Of a DNA stretch of 64,000 nucleotides, positions 9,817 through 23,000 are shown one piece after another. Made by a program: the position numbers and the translations under genes. This stretch comes from Linnemannia hyalina (lineage: Eukaryota; Mortierellomycota; Mortierellomycetes; Mortierellales; Mortierellaceae): positions 434,001 to 498,000 of the forward strand of contig JAHRHY010000006.1 of assembly GCA_019671135.1 (NCBI GenBank). The letters are read 5' to 3'. The notes under the pieces were generated by a model that searched no databases, was not told the origin of the DNA, and saw only the letters and a program-made list of their open reading frames with translations. The stretch's first letter is position 1. Each line of letters begins with the position of its first letter.

Positions 9817-11104
9817 CGCGGTGGTATTCGTGAGAAAATAGTGGCGTGGAGGATGCTGTCGAAACGCTCAGGTTCCAGACTGGGTTAATGTCGATGATGT
9901 GTAAGGGTGTGGGAGGCGATTTGAGGGAACGATATCAATGGACAGAGGAGAAAGGACGAAGTGTAGAACTGTGAGAGGGAGAATTGTATAAGTGAGTCGG
10001 AAAAAGCTGGGCGAAAGGAGAGGGAGAGGTGGTAACCCAAAAGCCAGAAAGAGAAAAGAAAAAAGAAGAGAGGGAAAAGATGAAAAAGATGAAAAAGATG
10101 AAAAAGAGAAGACGAAGAAAAGGTTGTAACACATTCAGGGCGTCGTGTTGTTTATTATTTTTGTATCAATTGACCATGCTCTCAGGTAAAAGCACTAAAA
10201 AAAATAAACAAACGAAGAGAGAAGTACTGTGTTTGCCCAAAGAAGATGCAGCCAGTTCAATACAGTAAAAGGAGGAGCTGTGCAGGTCGATCGCTGAACA
10301 AGGGAATGACCTCGGATATGTGAGAACGAGGTGTTTTTTTGTCATTTTGAGAGGTGGTCAAGGGACGGAAGAGAGATAAAAGAAGCAACTGGACGGGGGA
10401 TCGGGGAGAGAGGGCGTGAGAGTCGGCAAAAAAATAATGCTTTCGACATTTTTTTTCACGCATATGGGAAAAGGTTCAAAGAGAGAGTCTGAGCCCATTT
10501 CCTGTTTGTCAAGGTGTACATGCATGTCGCTTATCTATTTACTTTTATTTATCAATCTCTCTCTCACTGAAAGGAAGTAGGGAAAAAAGCATCGGCAAAA
10601 GCATCAGCGACATGATTCCAATGGGTCATCGACGCCAGTCCGACTTTATGGACCTGAGAAAAGTGACAACAGAAAAATGAGAGAAAGGAGGAGGCAGGGA
10701 TGAGGGAGAAAAGTAGACAGATCCCAGTCCTTCGACTCGGATGCTCACCATCTTCCATCCCCTTCTTCTGCCAGCTTTTGATTCGAACTTTAAATATTGC
10801 GCACATGCCCCACAATGCCACAAGAAAGAGTGTGTTGGCCCCAGGGAAGTAGCATGTTCACTCGACATTTGTTGTTCAAGCGACCGTTAAAAGATAGCAA
10901 TGGGGATTGTTGTATTATCGAAAGCGAATGAGAACAACGACTCTTTTTCCATTGATGGCCAGGAGCAAGAAAACGGGCAAGGAAAAAGAGAAAAAGCAAA
11001 GAAAAAAAAAGCCTTCTTCCTCAATAAGACACACCCAAACAAATCAAACCTTGTTTGACTGAACCTCTTTTCCCTTCCACCCAAAGGAAAACAAAAAAAG
11101 CAAG
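7688..11104. repeat. segmental duplication, copy B
   Basis: Partner of 1-3436, in direct orientation. It contains most of the copy B family gene and about 1.3 kb of upstream flank. The 3' part of the gene (7138-7687) would pair with sequence left of the window. Small differences include a 9-bp insertion near 10257 and a variable patch near 11003-11030. Confidence 0.95.
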
Positions 11105-14040
11105 CAGACAAACTCACAACAGACAGAGACACATGCTCCAAGTAAACACAAACGTCATCACGAAATGGTGCAATCCATACCAAATCTGTGTATATCATTT
11201 CTGTGAGAGAATAATTTGGCTACGATCAACATTGACTAAGGCATGAATGATTGAGAAAAGTCAGTAACAACATTAACAAAAAAGAAAGTCTATCGCAAAA
11301 GACCATACCAGAGGAATACTCTTGCATTGGGAAACAAGTCTGCATCTTTTACCAGGGTGGGGGTCAAAACACAAACACGCACCCCAATCGAACCATAGTT
11401 GGGACCGAAATAAAAGTAGATGATGTGTTATGCTCATGCACGCTTGCATGATCTGCTTTTTGCTCCCTTTTGTTTTTCTTTTCCAATCCTCCCACTCACT
11501 CCTTCCACTTCTACAATCTTTTAGGAGACAAACAGTTCCAACTAGCGCGAATCCCTATTGAAGGAAAATAAGAAACAGGAAGAACCACCAAAGCAAAAAA
11601 ACATGAAGGCAAAAGGGCAGTGCGCTCGATAATGTTACCTACAACGAAAAACAAAGCGAAATGGAGAAGGTGAGACGGGGAAGTGTTTTCTTTTACAGAA
11701 CCAGGAGAGAATTGGGGTCATCCGTTAACGTTGAACAGCAATATTTTTTCAGTGTAAACAGCAACCGAAAAATACTCCATGTGATTGTTGATGTGTCCAA
11801 ACAGTTTGTCTTGCTTCAAGCTTCTCAAAATTGAAGGAGGGTGTGCTGAAGTCTGAGTGTGTTTGTAAATGCATGTGCGTGTATGTTTTTGTGCGTTCGT
11901 GCGTTTGTGGATGAGTGGGCGTGGATATGATGGGTTGGAAGTGTGTGATGGCGTGAAGTAGTGCGTTGCGAAACAAAGGAGGGAGGAAAAGGCAAAGGGT
12001 GAATGAGATTCGAGTGAGAAACAAGGAAGGGGAGCGAAAGGGAGTGAAATGGAATGAAAGGGAGTGAAAGGATAGATGGAGGTTACAACGGGCAGACAAG
12101 CAAATGTCCAACCCGTTTACTCAAGAACTGAATAAATGAAAAAAGGCAGAGAGGTGTCCGCCTTTTAAACGATGGTAGCTATGGCGAAGCAAAAGGAAGG
12201 CGAAGTTGATACTTTCGAATTTTTGCGAAAAGAAACAACAAGACATGCTATCCCGTTGTTGGATGACTGAGCTATTTTTTTTTGAACCCATGAACAAGGA
12301 GCAACGATGCATTGCTCCGAGGAGTGCAAGTCTGGCAAAGGCATAAAATTTGTTTCTATTGCAATTTACAAACAAGTAACAACAAAGTACAGCAATAGGC
12401 GTGCTGCTCGATAGAACGATACATGTTGTTATTGTTATGCTCACGTTCATTGCCAGCTGCGCATCCCTCTCTAGACGTACAAGGCGATCGCTCTCCGTCG
12501 TTTGCCTTGCATCGTGTAGGCATGGTAAGGATATATGCTAGGTCGGTGTATATCTCGCGACTGACAAACATTTGAGACGGACAGGACATGGTCACTTGTC
12601 TGTGTCGCAAACAACTGAGTTCGAACGATTCGTTGTGGCGAGCAGTGAACGAAAAATAAGTCGTAATGAATCAATCTTAGCAACCTGACAAACGCGTTAA
12701 GCAAGAGAAACAACGTAAGAAGTGGCAAAGGGCCAATTGTAACGCCACAATCATTTTATGTCTGCGCCACTCAGGTGCAGATTGTCCGTGCTTTGACGAT
12801 CCTCTCCAAGGGGCTTTGTACGACACCCTGTGGCTGATGTTGGGCGCCTTCTTTTTTTCAATATCCAGGGAGGATAAAAATGGAACTAATTCCTCCGAAG
12901 TGGAGGAGGAGCTGCGATAACGTCTCCCGCGGCATTCTGCTTCGCCGCCCCTCATTACTTTTACTTACGCTCCTGGCCCATCTCGGTGACCACTTTTGTT
13001 CGTCTCTCTAGTGATACATCAGAAAGCACCCGAGGGCTACAGGGGCAGAATGCGGAAGTGAACTCCTTCACTACCATTGCTTCTTAAGTCTGCGCCAGAG
13101 TGAACATTGTCGGTAATCGTGAGCATTGGAGATCATACGAAACCTTGCCATTATTTTCGAACTAGATGGGCTACCATCTGACATCATCACTATCGGTTCC
13201 CCCTTGTTTCTCTTATCTGTCTCCTCGCTACGAACTCGAATGACTTCATTGCACATAGACCCCATATGGCGCAGAGCTTTAGTGTTTTGGAGAGAAGACT
13301 AGAAATTGGGCGAGTCTTTTGAAGAGACCTCTCACTAAACCCTAAAGGTTCCTCAATTTCGCACTGCCGATCGCTGTCAAGGGCATCCAGGGTTGCGGGA
13401 CCATGGATGAACTGGTTTGAGTCTTTTGGAATAGCATTCGGAGGATAATGTTCTCAGTTGCACCAGCATGTTTTGGTGCATGGTAGTCAACCCATTTAAG
13501 GATGCGAGGTTGCTGAGAATGGAAAGGAGAACTAAGCGAACCGTGTGAAGCAAAGGTGTGAATTTGGACCCTTGACCAAAACATTTGTCTCTGTGCAACC
13601 AAACATGAAAAAGATAATAGGATGGGACACAAAAGAACGATACTGGAGATCTTTCTTTCTCCTTTTGTTTTGGTCAACTTAATGTTTCTAAAAGCAAGAT
13701 GGGCTTGATATTCTGCTAGAAAGGGTGTATGTATGTCGGTTGTCTGCGACGTTCAATTACAAGCGTAGAGGTAAATGAATACCCACTGCTCGGTCAGTAA
13801 CTTCTTTCGAGAAACTCTTAATCCAATGGCCAAGCAAGGAGGAAGGCGGAGCGAAATAAAAATGAATTTTGCAACAAGAAGAGGTCGTAGTCACAGACAA
13901 AGGTGAACAGGACCTCTTTCATATCTTCTTCGCCAATTCATCGTCGCTTCTCACTCTTCTGACTCCTCGCCGTTCACTTCATTACTCTTGTTTCTTTCGT
14001 CTTCACTCACTCCGCCGTTAGCCTTCGCCATAAAGAAGGC
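9817..14040. other. long intergenic stretch, no gene seen
   Basis: The first 1.3 kb is the duplicated flank. Beyond 11104 the DNA is unique to this place. A GT-rich tract lies near 11850-11910. No frame shows a domain, and no pair of splice sites joins frames convincingly. A minus-strand frame near 13342-13677 is Leu-rich, but too weak to call a relic. Confidence 0.45.
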
Positions 14041-14048
14041 TATATAAA
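14041..14048 (+). promoter_or_regulatory. TATA box (TATATAAA)
   Basis: A clear TATA box followed by a pyrimidine-rich leader of about 300 bases before the ATG at 14371 of the module-only family locus. Confidence 0.5.
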
Positions 14049-14370
14049 TGACCCATTCCTTGACTTTCTGTCCAATTTTACCTTGTCACTCTTCACACCT
14101 CTCGCTTCTCACCATTGCTTCAATTTTGAACGGTCTTGCTCGACTCTTCTCTACTTCACCTATCTTCACTCGATTCTTTGCATTGTGCTCACTTATTTCA
14201 AGACCAAAATCACCTCTTTTCAACATTCAAATACCTACTGTTTTTCCACCCTTGCTTCTGCCTCCCGCTTCCTTGCATTAACTAGGGCTATCAAACAACA
14301 ACACCACCTTTCTATCCCCTTTTTCCTGCTCCTTTTTTTTTATCCCTTTCCGGATCTGCGTGCTTTCGAT

Positions 14371-14742
14371 ATGCACGCTCAGTCGACGCGTCGAGTTTCG
14401 CCTCCAGTGGATCCTCCAAGTTTCCAAAGATTTCGATCCATTGACGAACCTGATATCCCGGACTCCATCACGTCTCTCCGAATTCACCGATTAAACCCGA
14501 ACGAGCGCATTGTGTACTGGGACGACATCGTACTTTACTTTCCGCATGCTCACATCATTCTCAACGGCAACACTCTTGTCACCCCCATACGAGGAGTGGA
14601 CCTGTTCATGTAAGGCGCTCCCTCCTGTGTTGTTTTTCCTATCATCTCCTGTGATTTCCTTTTCATACGTTTTTTGTGGTTCCTTCTTCAATGAGCTAAA
14701 ACAGAACAACAAGAGATAATTAGGGTTGTAGGATCGCAATGA
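14371..14742 (+). pseudogene. module-only relic of the expanded family
   Basis: Exon 1 (14371-14609) encodes a clear copy of the family N-terminal module, including the segment IVYWDDIVLYFP. It ends in phase 2 at a GTAAGG donor (14610), at the same relative position as in the other copies. The best acceptor is TTAG at 14723, with a CTAAAA branch-like site upstream. Continuing from there gives five codons and then TGA (14740-14742), for a product of 85 residues. A one-base shift would restore a reading resembling the RIQ helix, so exon 2 looks frameshifted. No middle domain or leucine-rich part follows. It may be a pseudogene, or a short module-only protein. An in-frame ATG at 14083 exists, but lies in leader-like sequence. 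Confidence 0.5.
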
Positions 14743-17700
14743 CAGACTGACACTTCCATATCCATGTACTCTTCATTTTGTAAATGTTTCGGTCGCTCTC
14801 GACGATGCGCTCGTAATTCTATCTGCATAGTGTCATCCCAGTTCGAATCGAAGCAAACACCGCAGCTGTCTACTTGGTTGTGATGGAACCACCACAGTAA
14901 TCCTGGACAACATCAGCCTCGTACCTCTCTTCCGTCTCTGTCAAAGAAGCGCTCTCTCTGTTTTCACATCCCCACCTGTGACATCCTCTTCACTCTCTCC
15001 ATCTCACTCAACCTGTACTTTTCACCTTCCTCGCCGTCCTCACTGCCCTTCACTTCCTCCACACACAGTATCCATCTACTTTACCATTTTCTTCTCGACA
15101 ATTTTCCATCCTTCACAGACAACAAACAACAAGCCCAAATCCCACCACAAAAAATTATGAGAGCACAGCTGTATTCATTTTGATTATGGTTTCAGCTGAG
15201 AGTCAAATTCATGTTTTCGTCGCAGCCACAACCACACACTGCCCACCAACCTGCTCTCACCGATGTCTCCCCAGCATCCACCTTTGACATTGACACAAAG
15301 ATGAAAAATATGCGCAATACGCAGCCACCCTGTATATGTCCCTACCTCCACACTTGGCGATCCTCTCCAACCCACTGGGATCTTTTGTCGCAGTGCGGAG
15401 AAATATATATCGCAATTATTTTATCCTTGTACCAGCAGTATCTCCTCTCGCAACTGTCGAGATGCAACCTTCATTTCTGGACCAATCTCTCAACCCAATC
15501 TCCTCCCAGTATCACTTAATCGGTCGGCACTTTCGCTGTACCTGTTGTCGCGCTTGGTTCAGTAACCACAGACAAGTGGCATCGCCAGCTTGCTTGCTAC
15601 AAGTATCCTTCGAACTGGCCAAGGATCAGTAGTAATCACACATCCTTCAAGGCCATACGTACTTCTGGCAGACCACCAAGGTAACATTCATCCTCATGCT
15701 TTCCTTCCACCCATCAAGGCTCACCTTTTGGCCTTCTTTGATTCTGACCAATGATACTCATTCAAAAAATAGGCTCAGGACAGACCGTCCTCAGCGCCGA
15801 GATGTCCTTTGTTCTAGGTCTGATATTTACTCGGACCATCCCCTTAACTTTCTTCGCCACTCTGCTCCGCCCGTGTGCGACCACTTGTCAAAACCGTCCA
15901 TCGCTCACCACAAGCAGGCGACATTCATCCTTCGCAACTGATCCTCTTCCATAGATTCTCGTCCTTTTATGCTTTTTGCGTCAAGCTAGTAAAATACCGA
16001 ATACAATTGAACTACAACCATGCCGGGCCTACTTGAATGAGAAAACCTCGATCGAGTCTAGGCCACCCACTGGTATTGCTTTCCTTGGGTGCGCTAATAA
16101 AAATAGGGCACAGAGACGCATTCTTCTCCTTCTATTCCTCCACTTTCTCTTCTTATCTCCTCCTCCTCGCCCTCACTTCTCATCTTGCGACCCCCGTACC
16201 AATGAAACGCCTTGTTTTCGTCCAGCACTGTTCGCCACCATTTTTTTCTTTCTCTCACCTTGTATTGCGTTATAGCCCTTTCTCCCATATCTCCGCATTT
16301 TTGTTATTTTTATCCCAAATTCCTTGAAATAGGTGTTTTTTGACCCGGGTGCATGGGTCTGTTGTTTGTCTGCACCCCGGGGGTGACCCAGCCCTGTTTT
16401 TTCGATGTTTTTGAATCCAATGCATCTGTGAGAACACTTCTCAATGTCACCCCTTCTTTCCCTTTTCTCTCTCTCTCTCCTTCTTCGTTGGCGGCCCTCA
16501 CTTTCTCTGTCGGTGGATGCAGTCGCCCCAAATGTCACGCACGCTCTTTTGTTGTATCTGCGAAAAAGCGACATGCTTCAATTGAATGGATCTGCCAAAT
16601 GTAACAACAAGGTGTTTGTTTTGGTTTGGAAGGTACGTGTGAAGAAATTAGGTTATGCAAGTAGACTGTGCCTGCAAAGAGAAGGAGGGATATGTTTCTG
16701 TCTCGCTCGATCAAGAAAGGGTTTGGACGTTTTGTAACAGGGGAACATGGGACATGGGGTGAGACATTGAGAAGGCGAAAGAAAAAGATAAGCGGGTCAA
16801 AAGGGAAGCAAGGATGGGTGGTGGGACCCAAGAAAAGACAAAAATAACGACCACTCGGTTGTGGAAGTGAATAACTCAAATGCATAAAAAGGAGCAAAAA
16901 GGATAAAGAACGAACAAAAAGGGAGCCGACCCTTTTTTCTTGTGTAAGCGAAATCGGGCTGAACAAACCACTCTCTGTGATGGGAAAGGGGAAGGGGAAA
17001 GTTGGTGGAGAGGGTACGCGGGAGAAAGTGTTGGACGGTTGAGTAAAAGGAAAGGTAGTCATTCTCTGAGGAGCAATGAACAAAGACAATGAGCATGGTT
17101 CATTGCGAGATCTCTCATTTGAAAGGTCATCATCTTTCTTCGTTCACATTTCCATTCGGTTGCAAACACCAACCAAACACGGTGGCGCAATGCTGTTGAG
17201 TTTGAAATAAAAATGTTCCTTCAGGACAATGAGGCGTGGCAAATGTCACGAAACACCATACCGTGTGGGCTTATTCTTGACGTTTAAACTATTGGACCAT
17301 TCACATTCGAGCCATGCCCATTGGATGTCACTTCAAAAACACACACATACAAATGCAACGAATGATGAACCACATTAAACCACACCCGTTTATTAATTTT
17401 TTTGTGTTGTTCATTCTCTAAGGTAGTTTGGAAAGTGCTACGAGGAAAAGTGAAGCTTCCCGCGTTCATATGACTTTCTCAAAAGCGACTCCCATGCGCG
17501 GTCCGGAGTAGTTATTCTCATTGAGCCAGCTGTGGCAACACTGATAACTACAAGCCCCTTCATCCGCCTTCATCCAACATCTAGCCTTGGACAGCCAATG
17601 TGCCAGCGTCTGCTGTAATTTTCTCCCATCATCCCATTCATCTCCCACTCCAAGAATATTTTTACCGGCGTTGTCGTCCTGTCATGTGTGCATTCATTAA

Positions 17701-18074
17701 AATAAAGAAGAAATAGACGCGACCATGGAGGTGGACGAAGAGAAGGGCCAGCTTCACTTCAAAAAAAAGGGGGGGGGGGGAGATGGGGAGGCGGCAGAAG
17801 TCAAAAGGCTGACATGTTACCATGTTGTAAAGCCTGAGGCAAAAGACCAGGAGAAGGATATAAAGATTCTCTTCGTCCATACACTTGTGCGTTTTCCTTC
17901 CCCTTCCTCTTCACTTTTTTTTGGCCCTACTGTTTTTGGTCGTTCTCTGCATAACACAAAGAAGCGCCCTACTTTTCTGGTCAAGTTCCCTTTCATCCTC
18001 CCATCCTCCATGTACACCTACGCCTGCTTTCTCTTACCGATAGAAGTACACAATCATACATAAAGAAACTCAAA
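14743..18074. other. long intergenic stretch, no gene seen
   Basis: Pyrimidine-rich tracts around 14950-15100 and 16100-16270, and a purine-rich tract around 16770-16850. Several open frames of 60-180 codons exist, but none shows a domain, sensible composition or splice context. A GC-rich hairpin lies at 16344-16381. Confidence 0.4.
16344..16381. repeat. GC-rich inverted repeat
   Basis: CCCGGGTGCA at 16344-16353 pairs with TGCACCCCGGG at 16371-16381, apart from one extra C. The loop is about 17 bases. A partly similar block (TGCACCCGG near 28901 followed by GACCC and GGGTC) lies in the first intron of the P450 reductase gene. Confidence 0.4.
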
Positions 18075-19243
18075 ATGTCCCTCACTCAACTCTCTCAACA
18101 TCGATTCATCGCAGGCGGCGAAAATCCCGCGCAATGTTTTCAGCGTTATGGCCAGCCTCTCTCGCAGTTGTGTTATGCCCTTGTCGAAACTGACCCTGAC
18201 GGTATTCAGTTTGTACGCTGGAGCAAAATCCAGCAGCTCTACGATCGAGAAGGCAAAGTCAAGTTTGTAGTCGATGGCAACGATCATGTTCCCTTGGCTG
18301 TCGGGCCCGATATGCAGATGTAAGTTGAAGAATAACGTTGTTGCATATCCGTTTTGTATTCTTTTTGGTATTTTTCCCTCGGTGTGTTACCACGCCAACG
18401 TAAAAACGTTTCACTTTCCACATGGTACACACACATTGACTGTGCCTTGCGTGATGTTTTTCTTTTCTTTGTTTTTTGGGCGCTACTGTTGGGTTTAGCA
18501 TCGTGCCTTGGAGGATACAAGCATTCCTCAACAAAACCTTACAGGTCGCTTTGAACGACGAACAACCTGGATGCCTCGACCCCAAGACACCCGCAGACGT
18601 ACACCCAATTGCGACAACTGACGAGAACGTAGAATCTGGTCCGTCGTCGTTTCGCCAGTCAAAGCCATCGAATGCCGGCTCTTTCTCGTCTCCCTCATCC
18701 TCGTCGTCTGAGTTCATGACGTCAGACACAAAACAATATACTGCAACGTCCCCGTCATCCTCTCTCGCTTTGCCACCCCCTGTTGCTACTGCAGCAATGT
18801 CAAGAATCACGACGGCGCTTTTTTCCGAAGATGCAGGGCCAAGCACATTCACATGGCCAGCAATAGCAGCAACAGATGAAGCAACGTTCTTCTCCCTCCA
18901 CACTCCTCTCGAAGTCGCACAATTTAAGAACACTGTCCTCATCCTCCCTCCTCCCACATGCCCTCAAGAGCTAGCGCAAGGCAAAACCGACCACGGCTTG
19001 GGAGAATTGGGCCGCAGCCCTCCTTGTCCTTCCTTGTCTCCTCCCTGTTGTCTTCGTCGTCATCACCAGACGTGTGATGATAGTCCGAGGGAGGATTTTC
19101 ATTCAGGTGTTTACCTCTTCGACTCCAACCCCCCCTGTCCCTTGGCTGCACGAACCCATCCTTCCCGTCATCTGCATGGACTGTTCCCTTTCATTTCAAA
19201 ATACTCCGATCTATTCCGCAGCCAAGACAAAGAGCGCCACTGA
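18075..19243 (+). CDS. short member of the expanded family (module plus linker only)
   Basis: Function unknown. Exon 1 is 18075-18319 and carries the N-terminal module. The phase-2 donor GTAAGT is at 18320 and the acceptor TTTAG ends at 18498. Exon 2 is 18499-19243 and opens with the conserved helix (IIVPWRIQAF), matching the family exactly in spacing after the intron. A Ser/Thr/Pro-rich linker follows, then a tail with no family resemblance; the product is 329 residues. The Cys-bearing middle domain and leucine-rich part are absent. Another frame (19074-19553) continues the Ser-rich composition, so a frameshift may have cut the protein short. Either this is a real truncated isoform of the family, or an eroded copy whose first exon and splice sites are still intact. 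Confidence 0.6.
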
Positions 19244-20088
19244 CGACAACAGCGACATCGAGAGCACCATGGACCACGACTCTTCCTCATTTCCGAACCT
19301 GGCTCCATTCTCCGTTGTAGTGTCATCTCACAGGCGCGCCTCCACATACCCTATCACGAGTGGCCTCGAGGCCCGTGTCAACCAATCATTATTGTCAGCA
19401 AGCCAAGTTGCCAAAGATTTCGCTCGGCTGACGTTTCCCCAGCCTGCCTCAAAACGATCAGCCTCCATACAGGTACCATCGACCCACCGACAAAAATTTA
19501 ATAAAGAATCGACTCTCTTCATAGACGATGAATTGCAACCATTTTTCAATTGATCGCTTCATTAGTTTAGACTTGTCTCCTAGAATTTTCTACGCCACCA
19601 AAGAAGAGACGAATAATAAAATGGCGATCAGCGACAGGTCCAGATCAGCAGTAGATCTTTACTGACCGGATGCACTGAGACTTTCTAGCTTTTCCAAAAG
19701 CACTGATGGAGGAGACTTCCAATTATTTAATTGAACATTTTTCTGTGATCATCAATGGCGCAGACACTGAACGCGATTCTTTACGAATTGATACCACTGT
19801 GGGCACTATGTCTTTAGTATTGTATTTTTTGGCGCCCAATCAGCCGTGCGGCTGGCTGTGTTTCTGGAGACGCCACTTCATTTGCCCTCTTACACTTCTA
19901 CACTTTTGTAGAGAGCCGCATGATGGTGGGTTGTACTTTTTCTTCTTTCTTGGTGTTTCTGCCACTCCCAGTCCCCCACCCTCTCCTTCTCTCTCTTCCC
20001 CTCCCCTGTCTTCTTATTCCCTTCCACACCCTTATCCTTCTTCGCCCTTCCGTCGTAAGGGGACAGTCCAATACGCTCCCTCCATACT

Positions 20089-23000
20089 CGCAAACACCCT
20101 ACCCTCTTTCGAAGGCAAAATAAGAGGAATAGCAACACCAAAAGGCCCAGCCCTCCAATCCTTCCGCTCAGTCTACATCCTCGACGCGTTCGGCAACCCC
20201 GCACCTCCCTCCGTCAGCATCAACATCAACGCTCGTTTTGACAATCAGCTCCAACACCACATTGTCCTTTGGAATGACATCCTTCGGGTCTTCAGGAATG
20301 TGCTTTACATTCAGGCAGATGGCGCGTTGGTGTCTTTTTTGACGAACGATAACTTTGGAGAGTAGGTAGGAGGGGCGGGGGGTTTTTGTTGAGGAGTTGA
20401 GTTCGTCATGGAAGATGGCGAAGGTATTGAAGATGATGATTTGGAAGTTGGTTGGGACTTGAATGACTAAACTTGCTGCATTGTTGTCAATGGTTTCTAG
20501 TCTGATGTGTCTCAGAATAGCACACCACCAAGAATCCAACTCGACGAGGTAATGGAGATCCCCCACCCAACATACCCTTGAGCCCAGTCCTAGTCTCAGT
20601 CCATACGTTTCTCCTCCCCATCCTTCAGTCAAGCAAGAGCAGGATGGGAGTTCGACTTAACATCCCCAGCGCTGTCCAACAGGAGTAGTGTCTTTCACTC
20701 CCCTTCTATCTCTACAATATATTCGTCGTCCCACCTTCACTCCTCCAGTACCGACGGGACGTGGACAGGGAGCGGGAACGGGAACTTGCTGATCGCAGAA
20801 ATGGGCTCGGTTCGCATCACCAGAGCTCCAGAAGAACGTACTCCTGTTTTTTCTACCTTCAGCGTTGATGCAGCGACCACAGGAACCCCTGCTGTGTATC
20901 ACCCTCCACCACCACCGAATCTGTAAAACCAGTCGCTTCCAATGAACCCTCCAGTACCAACACTACCACCTACTGTGATTCTTACTTCCGCAGCGGTGCC
21001 AGTGAACACTCCCCCAATTCTGACAGCACAGTTGCGCACATCCATACCCATAACAACAACAACAACAACATCAACGGCAACAACCTCTTCACTTCGGGAC
21101 ACCAAAGGATCTACAGCAACGCAACCCATAGACACTCTCACGGAGCCAGTACCTCGAGTACTGACGACCAAGAAAAAATGGGACAAGCTCGAAACATTGC
21201 TCAAGCGGTCACAGAAGGAACTCCCAGCTCGCCAACCCAACCTACCAGGAGCTCCCATACCCAAGCAAGATGCGATTCCAGCAAACATGCCCAAGCATTG
21301 GTCACCCCTATTACTGGTACGAAGACCACGGCAGCAGCTACCATCGCTGGCAGTCGCCCCATTTCCATGAAGTTGGCAGCACCAGCAGCAACAGCACGAC
21401 CCGCCCACAGGCATGATTCGATCCCAAGGACATCAACCAAGCACCCCAGGAAACCCAGGACCGGGTCCAGGGCTACAGTGCCCCTATTCAGTCCCGATAT
21501 TGGAACGAGTCCCCTCTTCCCAGGTTGTTCATCGTATTACCCAAGAGCTGTCTCCATGATAACAAGCTTACGCTGGGGTAGGACAAGTTCCGGTTCTTTT
21601 GGATGTGCGAGTTTGTCGATCCCGCCCAGACTCCTGTCATGGGTGGTGGAGTTGGCGGGTTGGCGCCACATGTGGGACATCATGGAGGGTATGATCTGGT
21701 CCATCCTGAAGAATTCTTCCGCAAGCACCGAGCGGCACTTCTGCTCAACCTACAGATGTTCAAGTTCAGCACCAAAAGAACCAGCACCGCTGTCGTCAAC
21801 GGAGGCGGAGGAAACAAAGGAGAGTTATCAATCTACAACCAGGGGATTGCCTTCTTGCATATGTCGATGAAGTTGGGCTGGGAAGAGATTGAGCTCTACT
21901 TGGACTTGATGATCAGCCACCTGGAGCAGTTGTCCTCGAAGGTCACCGACAAGATCCAGGATTCACAAAAGGCGGGAGGAAGAGGTGGCCAGGAGCAGTT
22001 GCCGATCTTGAGCGACAAGGAGTTGAAGTCGATCCAGTCCTACCTGATCGCGACTACCTCCACAGATTCAGGAATCGACCAACTCCACAACCAGTACCGA
22101 TACGTCGACTCCCAGGGCCATTGCAATGGATCTGCCTGAACCATATGGAGCAACTCCGCCCCAATTATGACCCCGAGGCTGTCAGGAAGGCGATCGAGAG
22201 TTCTGGGATGTACTCTGCTCAGAACGCTTCCCCCGATATGACCGACATGAGCGTGCCTATTACGCTGAGTGTCTTTAGCAGCACATATTTGTTTTCGACC
22301 AACGGCGTGGCTGAGATGACCCTGAATTTGTCTAAGACCAACTGGGCGAGCAGGATCAGCGAGTTTTGGCTTGGGCTTATGAGGTGTCAGCTGACCAGCT
22401 TGGTCTTGACGAGATCGAGGGATTCTGCGTCCCCTTACTTCCAGTCCTCGGTGCCGCTACTCGATTTCCTGCTTGTGAACCGACAACTCCAGTCACTTCG
22501 AGTCGAGAGTGCCCAGGGGTTGCTGAAGGACATCAAGCCGGCGTTTCAGATCCACCCATTTGCTCGGTTGAGGGTTCTGGATGTTACCATTGACACAAAC
22601 AAGGATGTCGAGGATATTAAGCGGGCGTTGGCGATGTTGGTCGGTAGTGCGACAGGGCTGCGGAAACTCAGGATTGCATGGAACGATTTGAACCAGGGAG
22701 AGTGGTCGACTCAGGTGGTGGGGTTCCTGAGAACGTTTTCGTTCAGGCTCTGAGAACCCGCTGAGGTCGTTGTCAAGACTGGCGAGGAAGAGATCTCGAT
22801 GACGGTCCAGGACGGGAACTTCCAGGATGTAGATCTCAAGGTCGCCACGATGGCTATAGCGGAGAAGCACCCGATGATGTGGTTGAAGGCCCTGCGGACG
22901 CTGACGATCAAGGATCGGGAAATACTGGATTCTGCAGAGATGCAGACCAACTTAAAGTGGATCATGGGCCTTAACCCCCTGTTGGCGACGCTGCATCTGG

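Noticed and set aside
13071..13677. Leu-rich minus-strand frames that might be a relic of the leucine-rich family
   Set aside because: No LDW, Cys-domain or module landmarks, and frames change repeatedly; not distinguishable from chance.
19706..20088. Upstream extension of the open frame before the module of the pseudogene
   Set aside because: Low-complexity, pyrimidine-driven Pro/Ser/Phe composition with no resemblance to other family starts.
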